Part shown: piece by piece, positions 54,255 through 63,909 of the stretch
How positions within the stretch are numbered: position 1 is the stretch's first letter
Layout of the letters: each line of letters opens with the position of its first letter
Assembly (NCBI RefSeq): GCF_021655615.1
Contig: NZ_AP025245.1
Span: 1,178,001-1,242,000 of the forward strand
DNA from: Acidianus sp. HS-5
Lineage (GTDB): Archaea > Thermoproteota > Thermoprotei_A > Sulfolobales > Sulfolobaceae
DNA: 64,000 bases
Direction of reading: 5' to 3'
The notes under the pieces: model-generated
What the model saw: the letters and a program-made list of their open reading frames with translations, nothing else
The model's database searches: none
What the model was told of the DNA's origin: nothing
Translations under genes and position numbers: made by a program

Positions 54255-55390
54255 TTTTCTTTAACGTTTTTCTCTTCTTTCCTTATGTAAAACTTTCTAG
54301 CTATGGTAAATAACACTATTACGACGTATGAGTCAACGAACGGAGCAAAATCTGTAACATAAAAGCTAAACTGCGTATGGTTACCTAGTATATAAACTAG
54401 AACAAAGCCTAACCATTCTGACCATGCAAACATTGTAGTAATTATCATCTTCAAGTTCTTCATGATAAAAGCTATAGGGGTAGTTACAGCCCATAAGATC
54501 ATTATAATCGGATTAACGTTAGCGTAAAATCCGTGACCCATACCGAATGGATGAATGTTTAAAAACCAATCCCAAGGAGCTGAAATTTGAGTCACTGCAT
54601 TCAAGGATATATGTCCATTACTTACATCCCAAATTACCGTATTGTCAATTTTAGCATGAAGCCAGGCTAAAGGTCCTCCTACATAGATTATTATAGGTAA
54701 CGAGACTATGATGTAAACCAATGCTGGAATTGCCAAACCTAGATAAGCTCTTTTGATGGGCCTTTTTTCAATTTCACCAATATAATATAATGCTGGAAAG
54801 ATTAACATGACGGCAGGCTCCTTTGAAGCTATTGCTAAGCCTAAAAATATCATAGACAGTAACAGTTTATTCTTTAAGAGGAAATATAAGCTAAGAAAAC
54901 TGAAAAAAGCTACGTATATATCAAGCATTGCTGTTCCGTGAAGTACCCATAAATTAGGGCAAGAAGCTAATATTACTGCAGTGAAAATCCCTCCCAAATT
55001 GCCTATTAAATCCTTACCTAGTACTTCCCTAGTGAAGAAGAAGCCTGTTATTAAAATTAAGTCGCCTATTATCCAGCTAGGTATTCTCCAAGCTAAAGGC
55101 GAATAGCCCATGATTAAGATAAATATATCCATGATATACTTTGCTAAGGGCGGATGACAAATATTAATAAATGTACAAATTCCGGGATGACCGGTAGGAT
55201 AAGGAAAATACATTGGAGGACTTACGTGAAATATGAGCTTAAGCATATTATAAGCGGCAGTTGGATACCAGACTTCGTCGCCTATATAAGCATTAACTGG
55301 AAGGAATGTCTTTACGGTGAAATAAGTATATACTGCAACTACTATACCAAGAGTAGAATAGAAAATTAAGTCGAGATATTTCCTTATCAT
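54233..55390 (-). CDS. Dolichyl-phosphate-mannose-type (PMT-like) membrane glycosyltransferase
   Basis: 385 residues with 9-11 membrane helices. The first extracytoplasmic loop has YIGDEVWY (D38, E39), the acidic pair of GT-C enzymes, and the second HPPLAKYIMDI, then WVLHGTAMLDIYVAFFSFLSLYFLLK. The arrangement is typical of PMT/ArnT enzymes that transfer sugars from polyprenyl phosphate to protein or glycan outside the cell. Short for the family (PMT about 700), so only the core is present. The dolichol-kinase-like gene at 11 kb could supply the lipid carrier. Confidence 0.8.
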   Translation of the reverse strand: MIRKYLDLIFYSTLGIVVAVYTYFTVKTFLPVNAYIGDEVWYPTAAYNMLKLIFHVSPPMYFPYPTGHPGICTFINICHPPLAKYIMDIFILIMGYSPLAWRIPSWIIGDLILITGFFFTREVLGKDLIGNLGGIFTAVILASCPNLWVLHGTAMLDIYVAFFSFLSLYFLLKNKLLLSMIFLGLAIASKEPAVMLIFPALYYIGEIEKRPIKRAYLGLAIPALVYIIVSLPIIIYVGGPLAWLHAKIDNTVIWDVSNGHISLNAVTQISAPWDWFLNIHPFGMGHGFYANVNPIIMILWAVTTPIAFIMKNLKMIITTMFAWSEWLGFVLVYILGNHTQFSFYVTDFAPFVDSYVVIVLFTIARKFYIRKEEKNVKENYSGGIS

Positions 55391-55533
55391 AAAATGATTT
55401 TTACCCGGTTATAATTAAGTCTATTCAAAACTATTATTAGATGACTTTAATGAAGAATAACTGTAACAAATCTCAAAATTATATCCAATTTTTTTACATG
55501 AAATCTCACTTTTTGTCTCTAACGTGCTAAGCA

Positions 55534-55554
55534 TAATATATAGGTTATATATTA
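55534..55554. promoter_or_regulatory. Perfect 9-base inverted repeat in a promoter region
   Basis: TAATATATA-GGT-TATATATTA is a perfect 9-base inverted repeat (55534-55542 and 55546-55554). It sits between the ParA-like gene's end and the PMT-like gene's start, but 145 bases before that start, so it is too far to be its TATA box. It is entirely AT in the arms, so it may be low-complexity coincidence. Confidence 0.3.
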
Positions 55555-55614
55555 CCTTTATAATCTTTATTGCATATAAAGTCGTTAAACACAATAATAC
55601 TATTCATGAATGAT

Positions 55615-56376
55615 TTAAACTTTACTATTTAGTTTTAAAATCTCCTTTCCTAGGTATTTTACTTGTTCTGGCAGTTCAACGTTAATATCGTTAAGCATAA
55701 AAAGGCTTTCAATGAATGGAATGACTACTTTTATTCCCTCAAACCTATTGGCAACTCTCATTGCCCTTTCCAAATCCTCCGGAAAAGGGGGCACTAAGTT
55801 AATTACAATCCCTATGTATTGCCCTATCCTTTGAGAACTCCTCTCTATTTCCCTGATATATCTAAGGGTAGACTCAACTGAGATTTCGCTTGAATCTGAT
55901 ATGTAAAGTCTGTATATTTTCTCTTCAGGAAAAGTTTCCTTAAATAAACTTAACTCACATTGGACTTCATCGTCGTTCCATTGAATCATGGACGGGTTAT
56001 CAACTATAAATGCTTGAAACCCATTTTTAACGATTCCCTGATATTTTTCCCTAATTTTTTTATATAGGTTCTCATTTTTCCTTATAATACCTAGGTCAAC
56101 ATAAAATCTTACGCCGTCTCCATATAGCTTAAGAATGTAAAAATCTCCTCCATCTTTTGTTTTCACCTCTTTAAAATAGTCTTCTTTATCCTCTTTATCA
56201 ACTACAGAAGCTAGTAATCCTTTTCCTTTTATTTTAGCTAAGTTCGATGTCCACCCTACTGGGTCTCTGTCAATTAAAAGGGTTTTTACCCCATTTTGTG
56301 ATAAATATTTAGATAAAAGTAATGCTATGGTTGACTTTCCTACTCCTCCTTTAGTACTTAGCACTGAAAGTCTCAT
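55615..56376 (-). CDS. ParA/MinD-family ATPase
   Basis: 253 residues. MRLSVLSTKGGVGKSTIALLLSKYLSQ gives a canonical deviant Walker A; VKTLLIDRDPVGWTSN is Walker A' and FQAFIVDNPSMIQWNDDE the Walker B area. Most similar in style to archaeal orphan ParA-like proteins, with no DNA-binding partner adjacent. It follows the MMPL gene's promoter side and has an AT-rich leaderless-type start. Role in positioning of a cell component is inferred. Confidence 0.8.
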   Translation of the reverse strand: MRLSVLSTKGGVGKSTIALLLSKYLSQNGVKTLLIDRDPVGWTSNLAKIKGKGLLASVVDKEDKEDYFKEVKTKDGGDFYILKLYGDGVRFYVDLGIIRKNENLYKKIREKYQGIVKNGFQAFIVDNPSMIQWNDDEVQCELSLFKETFPEEKIYRLYISDSSEISVESTLRYIREIERSSQRIGQYIGIVINLVPPFPEDLERAMRVANRFEGIKVVIPFIESLFMLNDINVELPEQVKYLGKEILKLNSKV

Positions 56377-56447
56377 TGCTTAATCAAATTATTTAAAAGA
56401 TTTAAAGTTTTGTATGATTCATTTTAACATCTTCTAAAAAAACTAGG

Positions 56448-59400
56448 TTAAACTAGCATTTTAGGCCTTATCTTGAATTTCCTATACAGCAATACTAGTA
56501 AGGACGGAGCTAGATAGTACCACAATAATGAAGTTTCAAGAATTGCCGCAATTGATAAAGCAAATCCCATCTCCTGCAGTATTGCAGCCTTAACCAGCAT
56601 TAATGAACCCATGGTTCCTGCGAATATTAAGCCCAAGAAGATGATAGTTTTCCCTATTGCTTTAACGCTCTTTCCTACAGCAGTTTCCATATCTTCCCCT
56701 TTCTCTATTTCCTCGTGAACTCTTGCTATTAGGAATATATTATAATCCATTCCTATTCCAATAATTATTGCAACCAAGAATAGAGGAACTACCGCAAAAA
56801 TTCCGTACCCTAGAATATTTACGAAGATCAACCTCTCTAAGCCCAAAGTTATTCCTACGGCAGACATTATTGTAAATATTACTACACCAGAAACTGAGAA
56901 AGACCTAGTCATAATTACTAGAAGTATATACATAGTGACTGTAATTAACAGGAATATCTCTATGAAGTCTGTTTGTATGAAGTGCAGTATATTATAAAGA
57001 TCTACAGGTCCACCGCCTACATAACCCACGTGAAGGTTTTCTATAGCTTGTACAACTTGAAATGCTTGGTTAGAGAAAGGCTGATATTTCTGGTTTACTA
57101 CAAATAGCATATATCCGTGGGACACGTACTCAGTATAATTATATTCTGAAAGCTTACAATATGGAACTAATCCTCCGTAAGGCGATACTGGAGACTCTAC
57201 TGCTGTAACCCCAGATATAGATGAAATCTCTCTGTAAATGTGCACTGCATAGTTATAAGTAGTCTCGTTGAAGGTTGAGATAGGAACTACTACATAGATC
57301 GGAAATACATTTGATGTAGTAAACTCTTGGCTCAATATATTAACTCCGTCACTAGCTTGAGAAGGTGGCATTAAACCTAAGATATTAGTGCTCAAGGGCA
57401 TCGTAACTGCTATCAATGAAAATATAACTACAACAGCTACAAAGATTCCTACTTTAGTCACCGGTCTAGAAATTGAATTCTTCTTGTTCTCAATTCTAGT
57501 GAATTTTGCTGGGAAGAATAGTTTATCTCCTGTTGCTTTAAGTATCGAGGTGAAAAGCGTAGTTGCCGAAAGCCATACTACAAACACTGCTAACATCTCC
57601 GAGATTGAAGTATCTGAGACTAGTGGCACATTATATATGTAAAGGAATAAGAAAGATAACATAACTACAAGCGCTGTCAAGGTAACTGCTCTACCACCCC
57701 ACCTTATTGCCTCTTTTACTGCATCGTCTTTAGATAATCCCTTTCTCCTTTCCTCTATATATCTGCTTGAGATGAAAACAACATAGTCAGTCCCTAGTCC
57801 TAAAGCTAACAGCAATACTTGGCTCGGAGTTAGGAAATCTACAGTTATTCCTAGTAGTTTTATTACTACCAACCATATTAGCACTGAAGAAACTAAGAAC
57901 GCTGATATGTATATTCCTAAAGGTACGAATGCGGCTACAAACGATCTGAAGTAAATTCCGGTAATTATTATTGCTAGCGCAATCCCTACAGGAATTGCTA
58001 CTGCAAATGCGCTATTAGCTAATCCTCTGAGCTGTTGATTTACAGGTTTAGATCCCGACAAGTAGGAAGTAAAAGGAATTTCGCTCTTTATATAATTTTG
58101 AAAGTCCTTTGCTTCATTTATCGTGAAGTTTCCTCTCATAATGAGCAAGTAGTAGTTCTTGTAATATAGGGCGTCAGTGATATTATGGATAAGCGTTACT
58201 GGAAATTCATTACTCTTTATTAAATTGAAAACTAGCGAAGATATACTTTCATTCTTTGATAGTACTTCCTGAAGTAAGCTTTTATTTACGCATATTATTG
58301 GAGTGAAATTAGCGTAATTGGTTATGAGTTTTGCAGATAAATTGTATATACTATTGTTATTTGCAGTCTGTAGGTAAAGAAGGAATTCTTTAGGAGTTAT
58401 GTTAGAAGCGTTAAGTATTGGTTGTAACTTCGTTATCTTAGGAGACACAATATAGGCAGTTAGGTTGCTCACGTTATGATAATAAATTAAGTCTTGGAAG
58501 AACCATTCTGGTAGTTTGCTTTCATTTGAAGCTTGTGAAGAAACAAAATTAACGTACTGTGAGTATTCGGTAAAGCCACTTACTTCACTAACTAAGCTTG
58601 GAGACACGTTATATTGGGAACTAATGTAATTAACTGCAAATTCGTAAGGAGTTTTGCTTAAGTTATAGTATACTTCTGATACGAAAGGCCTTTCTGTTAC
58701 GTTAGCCTTAGAAAGTATAACGTTATACGCAAGTTCTTTAAAGTCTGTTTGAGTTAAAACATCCTGCAGGAATGTTTCATTAAGTCCAGTCTTTTCGGAA
58801 TATATGCTAAGTAATACAGTTTTAGGCTCAATAGAATATAATTCTTCGGCAAGACTGAGAGGTACATGCTCTGTTTCGTTAATATAATGTGTGGTAAATT
58901 CGCAGTAAGGGGTCTCATTTTCGAAGTTAATTATATTTACATAATTTTCTAGATATAACACGAAAGAATTGTTGAGAAGTGTAGAAGCGTTTTCAACGCT
59001 TATCTGAGCTCTTTCTACGAAATTGCTGTAGTTATTTTTCAGCCAGAACTCGTAAAACGCATAAAAGAACTTACTCTCGTTTTCGTTAGTTATGAGTTTG
59101 CTTACGCTTTGGAATGCTTCCTCACTTGAATATGTAAAGTTATGAGTTTCTGCATATAATTCCGAGAATTCTTTTAAGAAATAGGAAGTATAGCCGTAAA
59201 GGAAAAGGGATACATTACGTGCAGTAGAGTTTATCTCTATCTCTCCTCCTTTAATTTTGCAGAATACAGACAAGTTATTTAACATTCCTTGGTGGAGTTG
59301 GCTAAGCTTAATCGCAGTTCCGTTTATTTCATTACTTACATTTATGAATGCAATCTCAACTTTCTTCACTCCAGAATTTAATTCCTCCAGTTTTACTACA

Positions 59401-59852
59401 CTGCCGTTTAACTTTATGTATTGGCAACTTAGATTATTCTCTGCCTTAATCTCTCCGTTTTTAATCTCTATTATTTCTGGATATAGAGAATTAGTTGCAT
59501 TTTGTAATTTCGATAATGTAGTATTTAGTAAATCTTTCTCTAGAGAATAGTAGCTTATTATAGTTATATTTCCGTAAGAAGTTAGATTAGCTAAAAATAG
59601 TGAATAAGAGCTCACATTTCCTTGTATTATTAGTATTGCGTTAGCACCAGAAGCTCCTTGTAAGTGGAAATAATTTGAAACAATATTCTCAGCTTGAGCC
59701 GAAGTGCTTCCCGGCGTTGAAATATTTATTTGATAACTGACGTTATTGAAGAAGAGAGTTGAGAAAGGTGCTGAAATTGCTAAGATGGCTATCCAAATTA
59801 TAAGTACGATATACCATTTTTTTGAAATAAACTCTGAAAACTTCGAATTCAT
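56448..59852 (-). CDS. MMPL/RND-family membrane transporter
   Basis: 1134 residues. N-terminal membrane helix, then a ~540-residue extracytoplasmic domain with many N-x-S/T sequons, a bundle of membrane helices with LLALGLGTDYVVFISSRYIEERRKG (MMPL motif, Asp in helix 4), a second extracytoplasmic loop, and a second bundle with IIIGIGMDYNIFLIARVHEEIEKGEDMETAVG. Both GxxxDY motifs are present. RND pumps of this class move lipids or hydrophobic compounds. The ABC-2 exporters upstream on the same strand suggest a joint envelope role. Confidence 0.88.
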   Translation of the reverse strand: MNSKFSEFISKKWYIVLIIWIAILAISAPFSTLFFNNVSYQINISTPGSTSAQAENIVSNYFHLQGASGANAILIIQGNVSSYSLFLANLTSYGNITIISYYSLEKDLLNTTLSKLQNATNSLYPEIIEIKNGEIKAENNLSCQYIKLNGSVVKLEELNSGVKKVEIAFINVSNEINGTAIKLSQLHQGMLNNLSVFCKIKGGEIEINSTARNVSLFLYGYTSYFLKEFSELYAETHNFTYSSEEAFQSVSKLITNENESKFFYAFYEFWLKNNYSNFVERAQISVENASTLLNNSFVLYLENYVNIINFENETPYCEFTTHYINETEHVPLSLAEELYSIEPKTVLLSIYSEKTGLNETFLQDVLTQTDFKELAYNVILSKANVTERPFVSEVYYNLSKTPYEFAVNYISSQYNVSPSLVSEVSGFTEYSQYVNFVSSQASNESKLPEWFFQDLIYYHNVSNLTAYIVSPKITKLQPILNASNITPKEFLLYLQTANNNSIYNLSAKLITNYANFTPIICVNKSLLQEVLSKNESISSLVFNLIKSNEFPVTLIHNITDALYYKNYYLLIMRGNFTINEAKDFQNYIKSEIPFTSYLSGSKPVNQQLRGLANSAFAVAIPVGIALAIIITGIYFRSFVAAFVPLGIYISAFLVSSVLIWLVVIKLLGITVDFLTPSQVLLLALGLGTDYVVFISSRYIEERRKGLSKDDAVKEAIRWGGRAVTLTALVVMLSFLFLYIYNVPLVSDTSISEMLAVFVVWLSATTLFTSILKATGDKLFFPAKFTRIENKKNSISRPVTKVGIFVAVVVIFSLIAVTMPLSTNILGLMPPSQASDGVNILSQEFTTSNVFPIYVVVPISTFNETTYNYAVHIYREISSISGVTAVESPVSPYGGLVPYCKLSEYNYTEYVSHGYMLFVVNQKYQPFSNQAFQVVQAIENLHVGYVGGGPVDLYNILHFIQTDFIEIFLLITVTMYILLVIMTRSFSVSGVVIFTIMSAVGITLGLERLIFVNILGYGIFAVVPLFLVAIIIGIGMDYNIFLIARVHEEIEKGEDMETAVGKSVKAIGKTIIFLGLIFAGTMGSLMLVKAAILQEMGFALSIAAILETSLLWYYLAPSLLVLLYRKFKIRPKMLV

Positions 59853-59887
59853 ACGTGGAATAGATATATCTAAAATATAAGCTTTTC

Positions 59888-60727
59888 TTAACTGACCTTC
59901 TTTGGTATATCTCTATGCAAGAAACTAATGAATGCAATTATTATTGCGAAACTGGAATAACCTAATATATATGCAATAGCTGCAATAGTAGTTCCTGGAA
60001 CTACTGGAAAGATTTCTAAAGCCTCTACTATTAATGATGCGTGAGGAATACCCTGAGCTATTATATAAGGTAATTCTGTTGATCCCCATGCGGGTAAGGA
60101 TATTGCTATGCCTATCAAAAAATATAAACTTGTCAGCTTTGCGACGAAGAGCAATACAGCACCAATTATTATAGAGCCTATCAAGATTGTACTTGAAACT
60201 AAGAAAGCAAGACTACTTCTCCTAAAAACTTCACCGAACATGAAGCCTATTGAAAAGAAAGTTAAAGTTGAAAATAAAATTGATAGTAAAACTTCAGGCA
60301 AGAAAGTTAATTCTGCTTGTTTTCCAAAAAAGGAAAATGAGAAAATTAAAGCTAATGCAACCATTAGTAGGTAAATTAATATAACTAGAACGTAACCTCC
60401 CAAAAACTTTCCTACCAGAAATGATAGCCTTGTAATAGGTTTAGTCATGAAGAAATCTACAGTTCCTTGCTCGTATTCTTCAGACATAGCTCCCGAGGAA
60501 ATGGATATGGAAATAAAGTGAATAAGTAAACTTTGAGGTAAAAGAACTCCAGCTAACCAAAGTAAATCTTCTATTGGCGATAATAATTTTTCTATCCTCG
60601 GAGTTCTGAACTCTGCAAGGGAAAGGTAAACTCCTATTTCAAATAGTAAAGTGATTGCAACTAAAGTTATGACCTTCTTTCTTGCAATTGCTCTCTTAAT
60701 TTCATAAACCATAATTTTCTCAATCAT
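59888..60727 (-). CDS. ABC-2 type transporter permease
   Basis: 279 residues with six membrane segments; the N-terminal VYEIKRAIARKKVITLVAITLL is typical of ABC2-type permeases, and GAMSEEYEQGTVDFFMTKPITRLSFLVGKFLGGYVLV is the hallmark cytoplasmic loop and the helix after it. Overlaps the ATPase gene by 8 bases; together they form an exporter. The gap to the MMPL gene is 35 bases, so all three could be co-transcribed. Confidence 0.87.
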   Translation of the reverse strand: MIEKIMVYEIKRAIARKKVITLVAITLLFEIGVYLSLAEFRTPRIEKLLSPIEDLLWLAGVLLPQSLLIHFISISISSGAMSEEYEQGTVDFFMTKPITRLSFLVGKFLGGYVLVILIYLLMVALALIFSFSFFGKQAELTFLPEVLLSILFSTLTFFSIGFMFGEVFRRSSLAFLVSSTILIGSIIIGAVLLFVAKLTSLYFLIGIAISLPAWGSTELPYIIAQGIPHASLIVEALEIFPVVPGTTIAAIAYILGYSSFAIIIAFISFLHRDIPKKVS

Positions 60728-61625
60728 TAGACATAGCCTCTTTAACTATATTCAAATAAGCTTCCTCTAATTCATTATCTAAGTAGAAAGACCTAATCCT
60801 TACTCCTGCTAGAACCAATCTTTTAATAAGCTCTTCTCTCCTGTCTTCGTCAAGCGTTAAAATCACTTTATTCTTCTCCCCTTCTTCCACATTTCTCACG
60901 AAATCCATTTTACTAACTTCTGTCTTCAGATTTTCCATATCTTCAGTCTCAATTATTACTCTTATTCCTAGAAATCTCTTTATTAAATCCTCAACGGTTC
61001 CTTCAAAATATACTGATCCCTTATAAATGAAGTAAACTTTATCTGCAATCTTTTTTACGTCCTCCATTTCATGAGATGTCATTAATACAGTCTTTCCTTC
61101 CTTAGCAATGTTCTTCACTATGTTCCTAAAGTTAGAGATCAACACAGGATCTGTGCCCATATTTGGCTCATCCATTATGAGAACTTCTGGATTACCTAAC
61201 ATAGCTTCTGCAATTGCTATCCTTTGAATCATTCCTTTACTGTACTTTGCAATCTTCTTATTGGCATTCTCTGTCATTCCTACCATTTCTAGGAGTTTAG
61301 GAATTTCTGACTTGCCAATTCCTTTTATTTTTGCTGAAAATTCAAGTACTTCCTTTCCCGTAAGAAAGGGAGGGAGATTAGGCAACTCTTGAATATAACC
61401 TATTTTTTTAAATATTGACTTATCCTTAAAGGGATCCTTATTCAAAATTCTAACTTCTCCATCATCGGGGAAGATCAGACCTAAAATAACTCTAATTAAT
61501 GTAGTTTTACCTGCGCCATTAGGGCCTAATATTGCTGTTATTTTCCCTTTTTCTGCTTTTAAAGTAACTCCTTTCAGTGCAGGCTTACTTCCGTACTTCT
61601 TCTTAATTCCTTCGGCAATTATCAT
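60720..61625 (-). CDS. ABC transporter ATP-binding protein
   Basis: About 301 residues from ATG 61625 (MIIAEGIKKKYG). The frame is open to an ATG at 61637, but the AT-rich TATA-like box (about 61651-61661) fits a transcript starting near 61630, favouring 61625. Walker A GPNGAGKTTLI, signature YSKGMIQRIAIAEAM, Walker B VLIMDEPNMGTDP and a C-terminal extension with RRELIKRLVLAGVRIRSFYLDNELEEAYL (Zn/lipid-export type). Pairs with the following permease. Confidence 0.92.
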   Translation of the reverse strand: MIIAEGIKKKYGSKPALKGVTLKAEKGKITAILGPNGAGKTTLIRVILGLIFPDDGEVRILNKDPFKDKSIFKKIGYIQELPNLPPFLTGKEVLEFSAKIKGIGKSEIPKLLEMVGMTENANKKIAKYSKGMIQRIAIAEAMLGNPEVLIMDEPNMGTDPVLISNFRNIVKNIAKEGKTVLMTSHEMEDVKKIADKVYFIYKGSVYFEGTVEDLIKRFLGIRVIIETEDMENLKTEVSKMDFVRNVEEGEKNKVILTLDEDRREELIKRLVLAGVRIRSFYLDNELEEAYLNIVKEAMSND

Positions 61626-61663
61626 GTAAAATAACATTTGTTGCAGGAATTTTTATTCTTGTG

Positions 61664-62383
61664 CTATTCTCTCCATCTCATTGCGTATCTTGGTAAGGAA
61701 ATAAGCACTATACTTTCTAAAATAAACGCTACAATGGATATTTGATCTGTATTTTGTAAATTCAAAATTCCTTGGACAATCATTGACGCTGGAGTTGATG
61801 GTGATAATAAAAGCAGGTAAAGTACATCTTTCGGAAGTATTGAGTAAGGATAATAAAGTGGAGGAAGTATTGTGAAAATGAGCGAGAGGAAAGTAGATAA
61901 TCCCCACGAATGTCTTGTATGTCTTATTAAACTTGCTAAAGTTATTGAGAGTGAAGTAGTAGATATAAGTAGTACTGCTGAAATTCCTAGAATAATAAGC
62001 AACTGAATAGTAGAGAAAACGTGAAATATGATCCCTAATAAAATATAAATCACTATTCCTGGCAGAGTGTAGATGAAATTACCTAAAGTTAAGCCTAGTA
62101 TGTAATCCATGGGACCTATTTCAGTAGATACAAGCAGATCTTGTAGTCTTAACTGCAACCTTAAGAAGGCAAAATCTCCTATTAAGGAAATAGAGTTAGA
62201 TACTATTACCGAGAGTAGCCCTCCTACTATTCCGTAAGCTAAAAGCTCTCCCTTTGAGATTACGTAAATGAAGAAGAGCAAAGATAAGGGCAGAGAAAGG
62301 TAAGCTAAAATGTAGATAGGAGCTCTTCTTATGTTCGAATACCCATAGAACCAAGCAAAAGTAAGAATGAAATTACTCCTCAT
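61664..62383 (-). CDS. ABC-2 type transporter permease
   Basis: 239 residues, six membrane segments, ABC2_membrane type, with MDYILGLTLGNFIYTLPGIVIYILLGIIF and TFLSLIFTILPPLYYPYSILPKDVLYLLLLSP, the latter being the permease signature loop. Its start lies 11 bases inside the upstream ATPase gene, so they form one unit. Substrate unknown. Confidence 0.87.
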   Translation of the reverse strand: MRSNFILTFAWFYGYSNIRRAPIYILAYLSLPLSLLFFIYVISKGELLAYGIVGGLLSVIVSNSISLIGDFAFLRLQLRLQDLLVSTEIGPMDYILGLTLGNFIYTLPGIVIYILLGIIFHVFSTIQLLIILGISAVLLISTTSLSITLASLIRHTRHSWGLSTFLSLIFTILPPLYYPYSILPKDVLYLLLLSPSTPASMIVQGILNLQNTDQISIVAFILESIVLISLPRYAMRWRE

Positions 62384-63200
62384 AGTACAATCCCTTCGTT
62401 ATCATTACGTCCTCTAGACTTATTGGTTTTATTACTACCCCTTTTCCTACGAGTTTCCTTGCTTCATCTTCATCTACATAAGATAGAGTAAGACTGCCTA
62501 TTTTTATGTTACCTTCTCCCTCTACTCTCACTTTTCCTCTTAACGTAGATAACAATTCATCAACCGTGCCATAATCAACAAGCTTTCCCCTGTTTATTAT
62601 TGCTATCTTACTGCAAAGCTCCTCAGCTTCTTCCATGTAATGCGTCGTTAAAACGATCTTGGATCTCATTTGCTTAATTGCAGACCAAACTTCAAGCCTA
62701 GAAATTGGATCTAGTCCAGTAGTTGGTTCATCTAAAAACACTATATCAGCATTAGATGCAATAGCCATTGCAACGAAAACCTTCCTTTTCATTCCTCCCG
62801 ATAGTTCATCCGTAGGTTTATCCATTACCTCTCCTAACCCAACCTCTTTTAATACAGATTTAGCTGTCTTTAATGCCTCTGAGATTGAAAAACCCCTAGC
62901 CGTTAAATACATCGCAACGTGTTCTAAAGGTGAGGAAATTCCCATAGGCGAAGCCTCTTGAGGAATGCTAGCTATTATTTTCCTTACTTTTTTGACTTCC
63001 TTAACTACGTCAAATCCTTCTATTACTGCTCTTCCTGATGTTGGTAGGAGTTGAGTTGAAAGAATTCTAATTAGTGTAGTTTTACCTGCGCCATTTCTAC
63101 CTAATACACAGGAAATCTTACCATCTAAATTAACCGAAAGTTCATCTAATGCTCTCGTTCCGTCTCTGTAAACCTTAGTTAGTTTCTCAGTAAAAATCAT
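62373..63200 (-). CDS. ABC transporter ATP-binding protein
   Basis: 275 residues. Walker A GRNGAGKTTLI, signature ELSGGMKRKVFVAMAI, Walker B IVFLDEPTTGLDPISRLEVW and H-loop LTTHYMEEAEEL. The protein ends with a short extension (about 215-275) typical of multidrug-type exporters. Divergent from the sulfite-oxidase-like gene. With the genes downstream it makes a run of two complete ABC-2 exporters plus MMPL on one strand. Confidence 0.93.
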   Translation of the reverse strand: MIFTEKLTKVYRDGTRALDELSVNLDGKISCVLGRNGAGKTTLIRILSTQLLPTSGRAVIEGFDVVKEVKKVRKIIASIPQEASPMGISSPLEHVAMYLTARGFSISEALKTAKSVLKEVGLGEVMDKPTDELSGGMKRKVFVAMAIASNADIVFLDEPTTGLDPISRLEVWSAIKQMRSKIVLTTHYMEEAEELCSKIAIINRGKLVDYGTVDELLSTLRGKVRVEGEGNIKIGSLTLSYVDEDEARKLVGKGVVIKPISLEDVMITKGLYYEE

Positions 63201-63306
63201 AAGGGAATAATTTCGTTAGAGGTAAAAAGATTAATATGCCAGCTAATAGGTCTTCATTATAATTATTCTAATATATTTTTAAATGCTGTTAAAGGAACTA
63301 TAATAC

Positions 63307-63909
63307 ATGCAGACTCAAATACCGCCAGGGCAAAGATACCTTAAAAAGTTTATATATTACGCAGCGCTTGGAGTTCCAGAAGTTAATATTAAAGATTACA
63401 GGCTAAAGATAAGTGGTCTAGTTGAAAATCCCTTAGAATTTACTTATGACCAACTTCTGAATATGATAGATACTAAGTATACAAAGGACTTTCACTGCGT
63501 TACAGGCTGGAGTATAAAAGATGTTTACTGGGAAGGCATAAAGATAAAAACATTAATAGACAAGGCTAAGGTCAAGGACGAAGCAAAATGGGTTATATTC
63601 TACTCTTTAGACGGTTATACTTCAGTAGTTCCTAGGGATGACGTTTTAGCAGAAGATTCAATAATCGCCTTAAGGATTAACGGTAAGCCTTTAAGTGCAG
63701 AGCAAGGATTTCCTGCAAGACCATTTATGCCTCACCTTTACGGTTGGAAGAGCGCAAAATGGCTAACAGAAATAGAGTTCGTTTCCGAATATGTTGATGG
63801 CTATTGGGAAGAGAGAGGGTACCACGAGAGAGGCAATGTTTGGGAAGAGGAGAGGTTTAAAGACCCCGGAGGAAAGCATCATATAGCTAGAAGGCCAATA
63901 TTAACCTAA
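63307..63909 (+). CDS. Sulfite oxidase-family molybdopterin oxidoreductase
   Basis: 200 residues of the SUOX/YedY (MsrP) fold. DFHCVTGWS (61-69) carries the Mo-ligand Cys64, and GFPARPFMPHLYGWKSAKWLTEIEFVSEYVDGYWEERGYHERGN contains the expected substrate-side and C-terminal YW-GYH patterns. No Tat signal or transmembrane segment at the N-terminus, so probably cytosolic. YedY-type enzymes reduce methionine sulfoxide or other S- or N-oxides. Cofactor synthesis would use the moaB gene at 14.8 kb. Confidence 0.87.
   Translation: MQTQIPPGQRYLKKFIYYAALGVPEVNIKDYRLKISGLVENPLEFTYDQLLNMIDTKYTKDFHCVTGWSIKDVYWEGIKIKTLIDKAKVKDEAKWVIFYSLDGYTSVVPRDDVLAEDSIIALRINGKPLSAEQGFPARPFMPHLYGWKSAKWLTEIEFVSEYVDGYWEERGYHERGNVWEEERFKDPGGKHHIARRPILT

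Noticed and set aside
59743..59937. Minus-strand 64-residue frame at the MMPL/permease boundary
   Set aside because: Overlaps the beginning of the MMPL gene and end of the permease in another frame, with no independent evidence.
61653..61907. Minus-strand frame overlapping the ABC permease at 61664
   Set aside because: Same strand but other frame of a clear permease; no start signal or motif.
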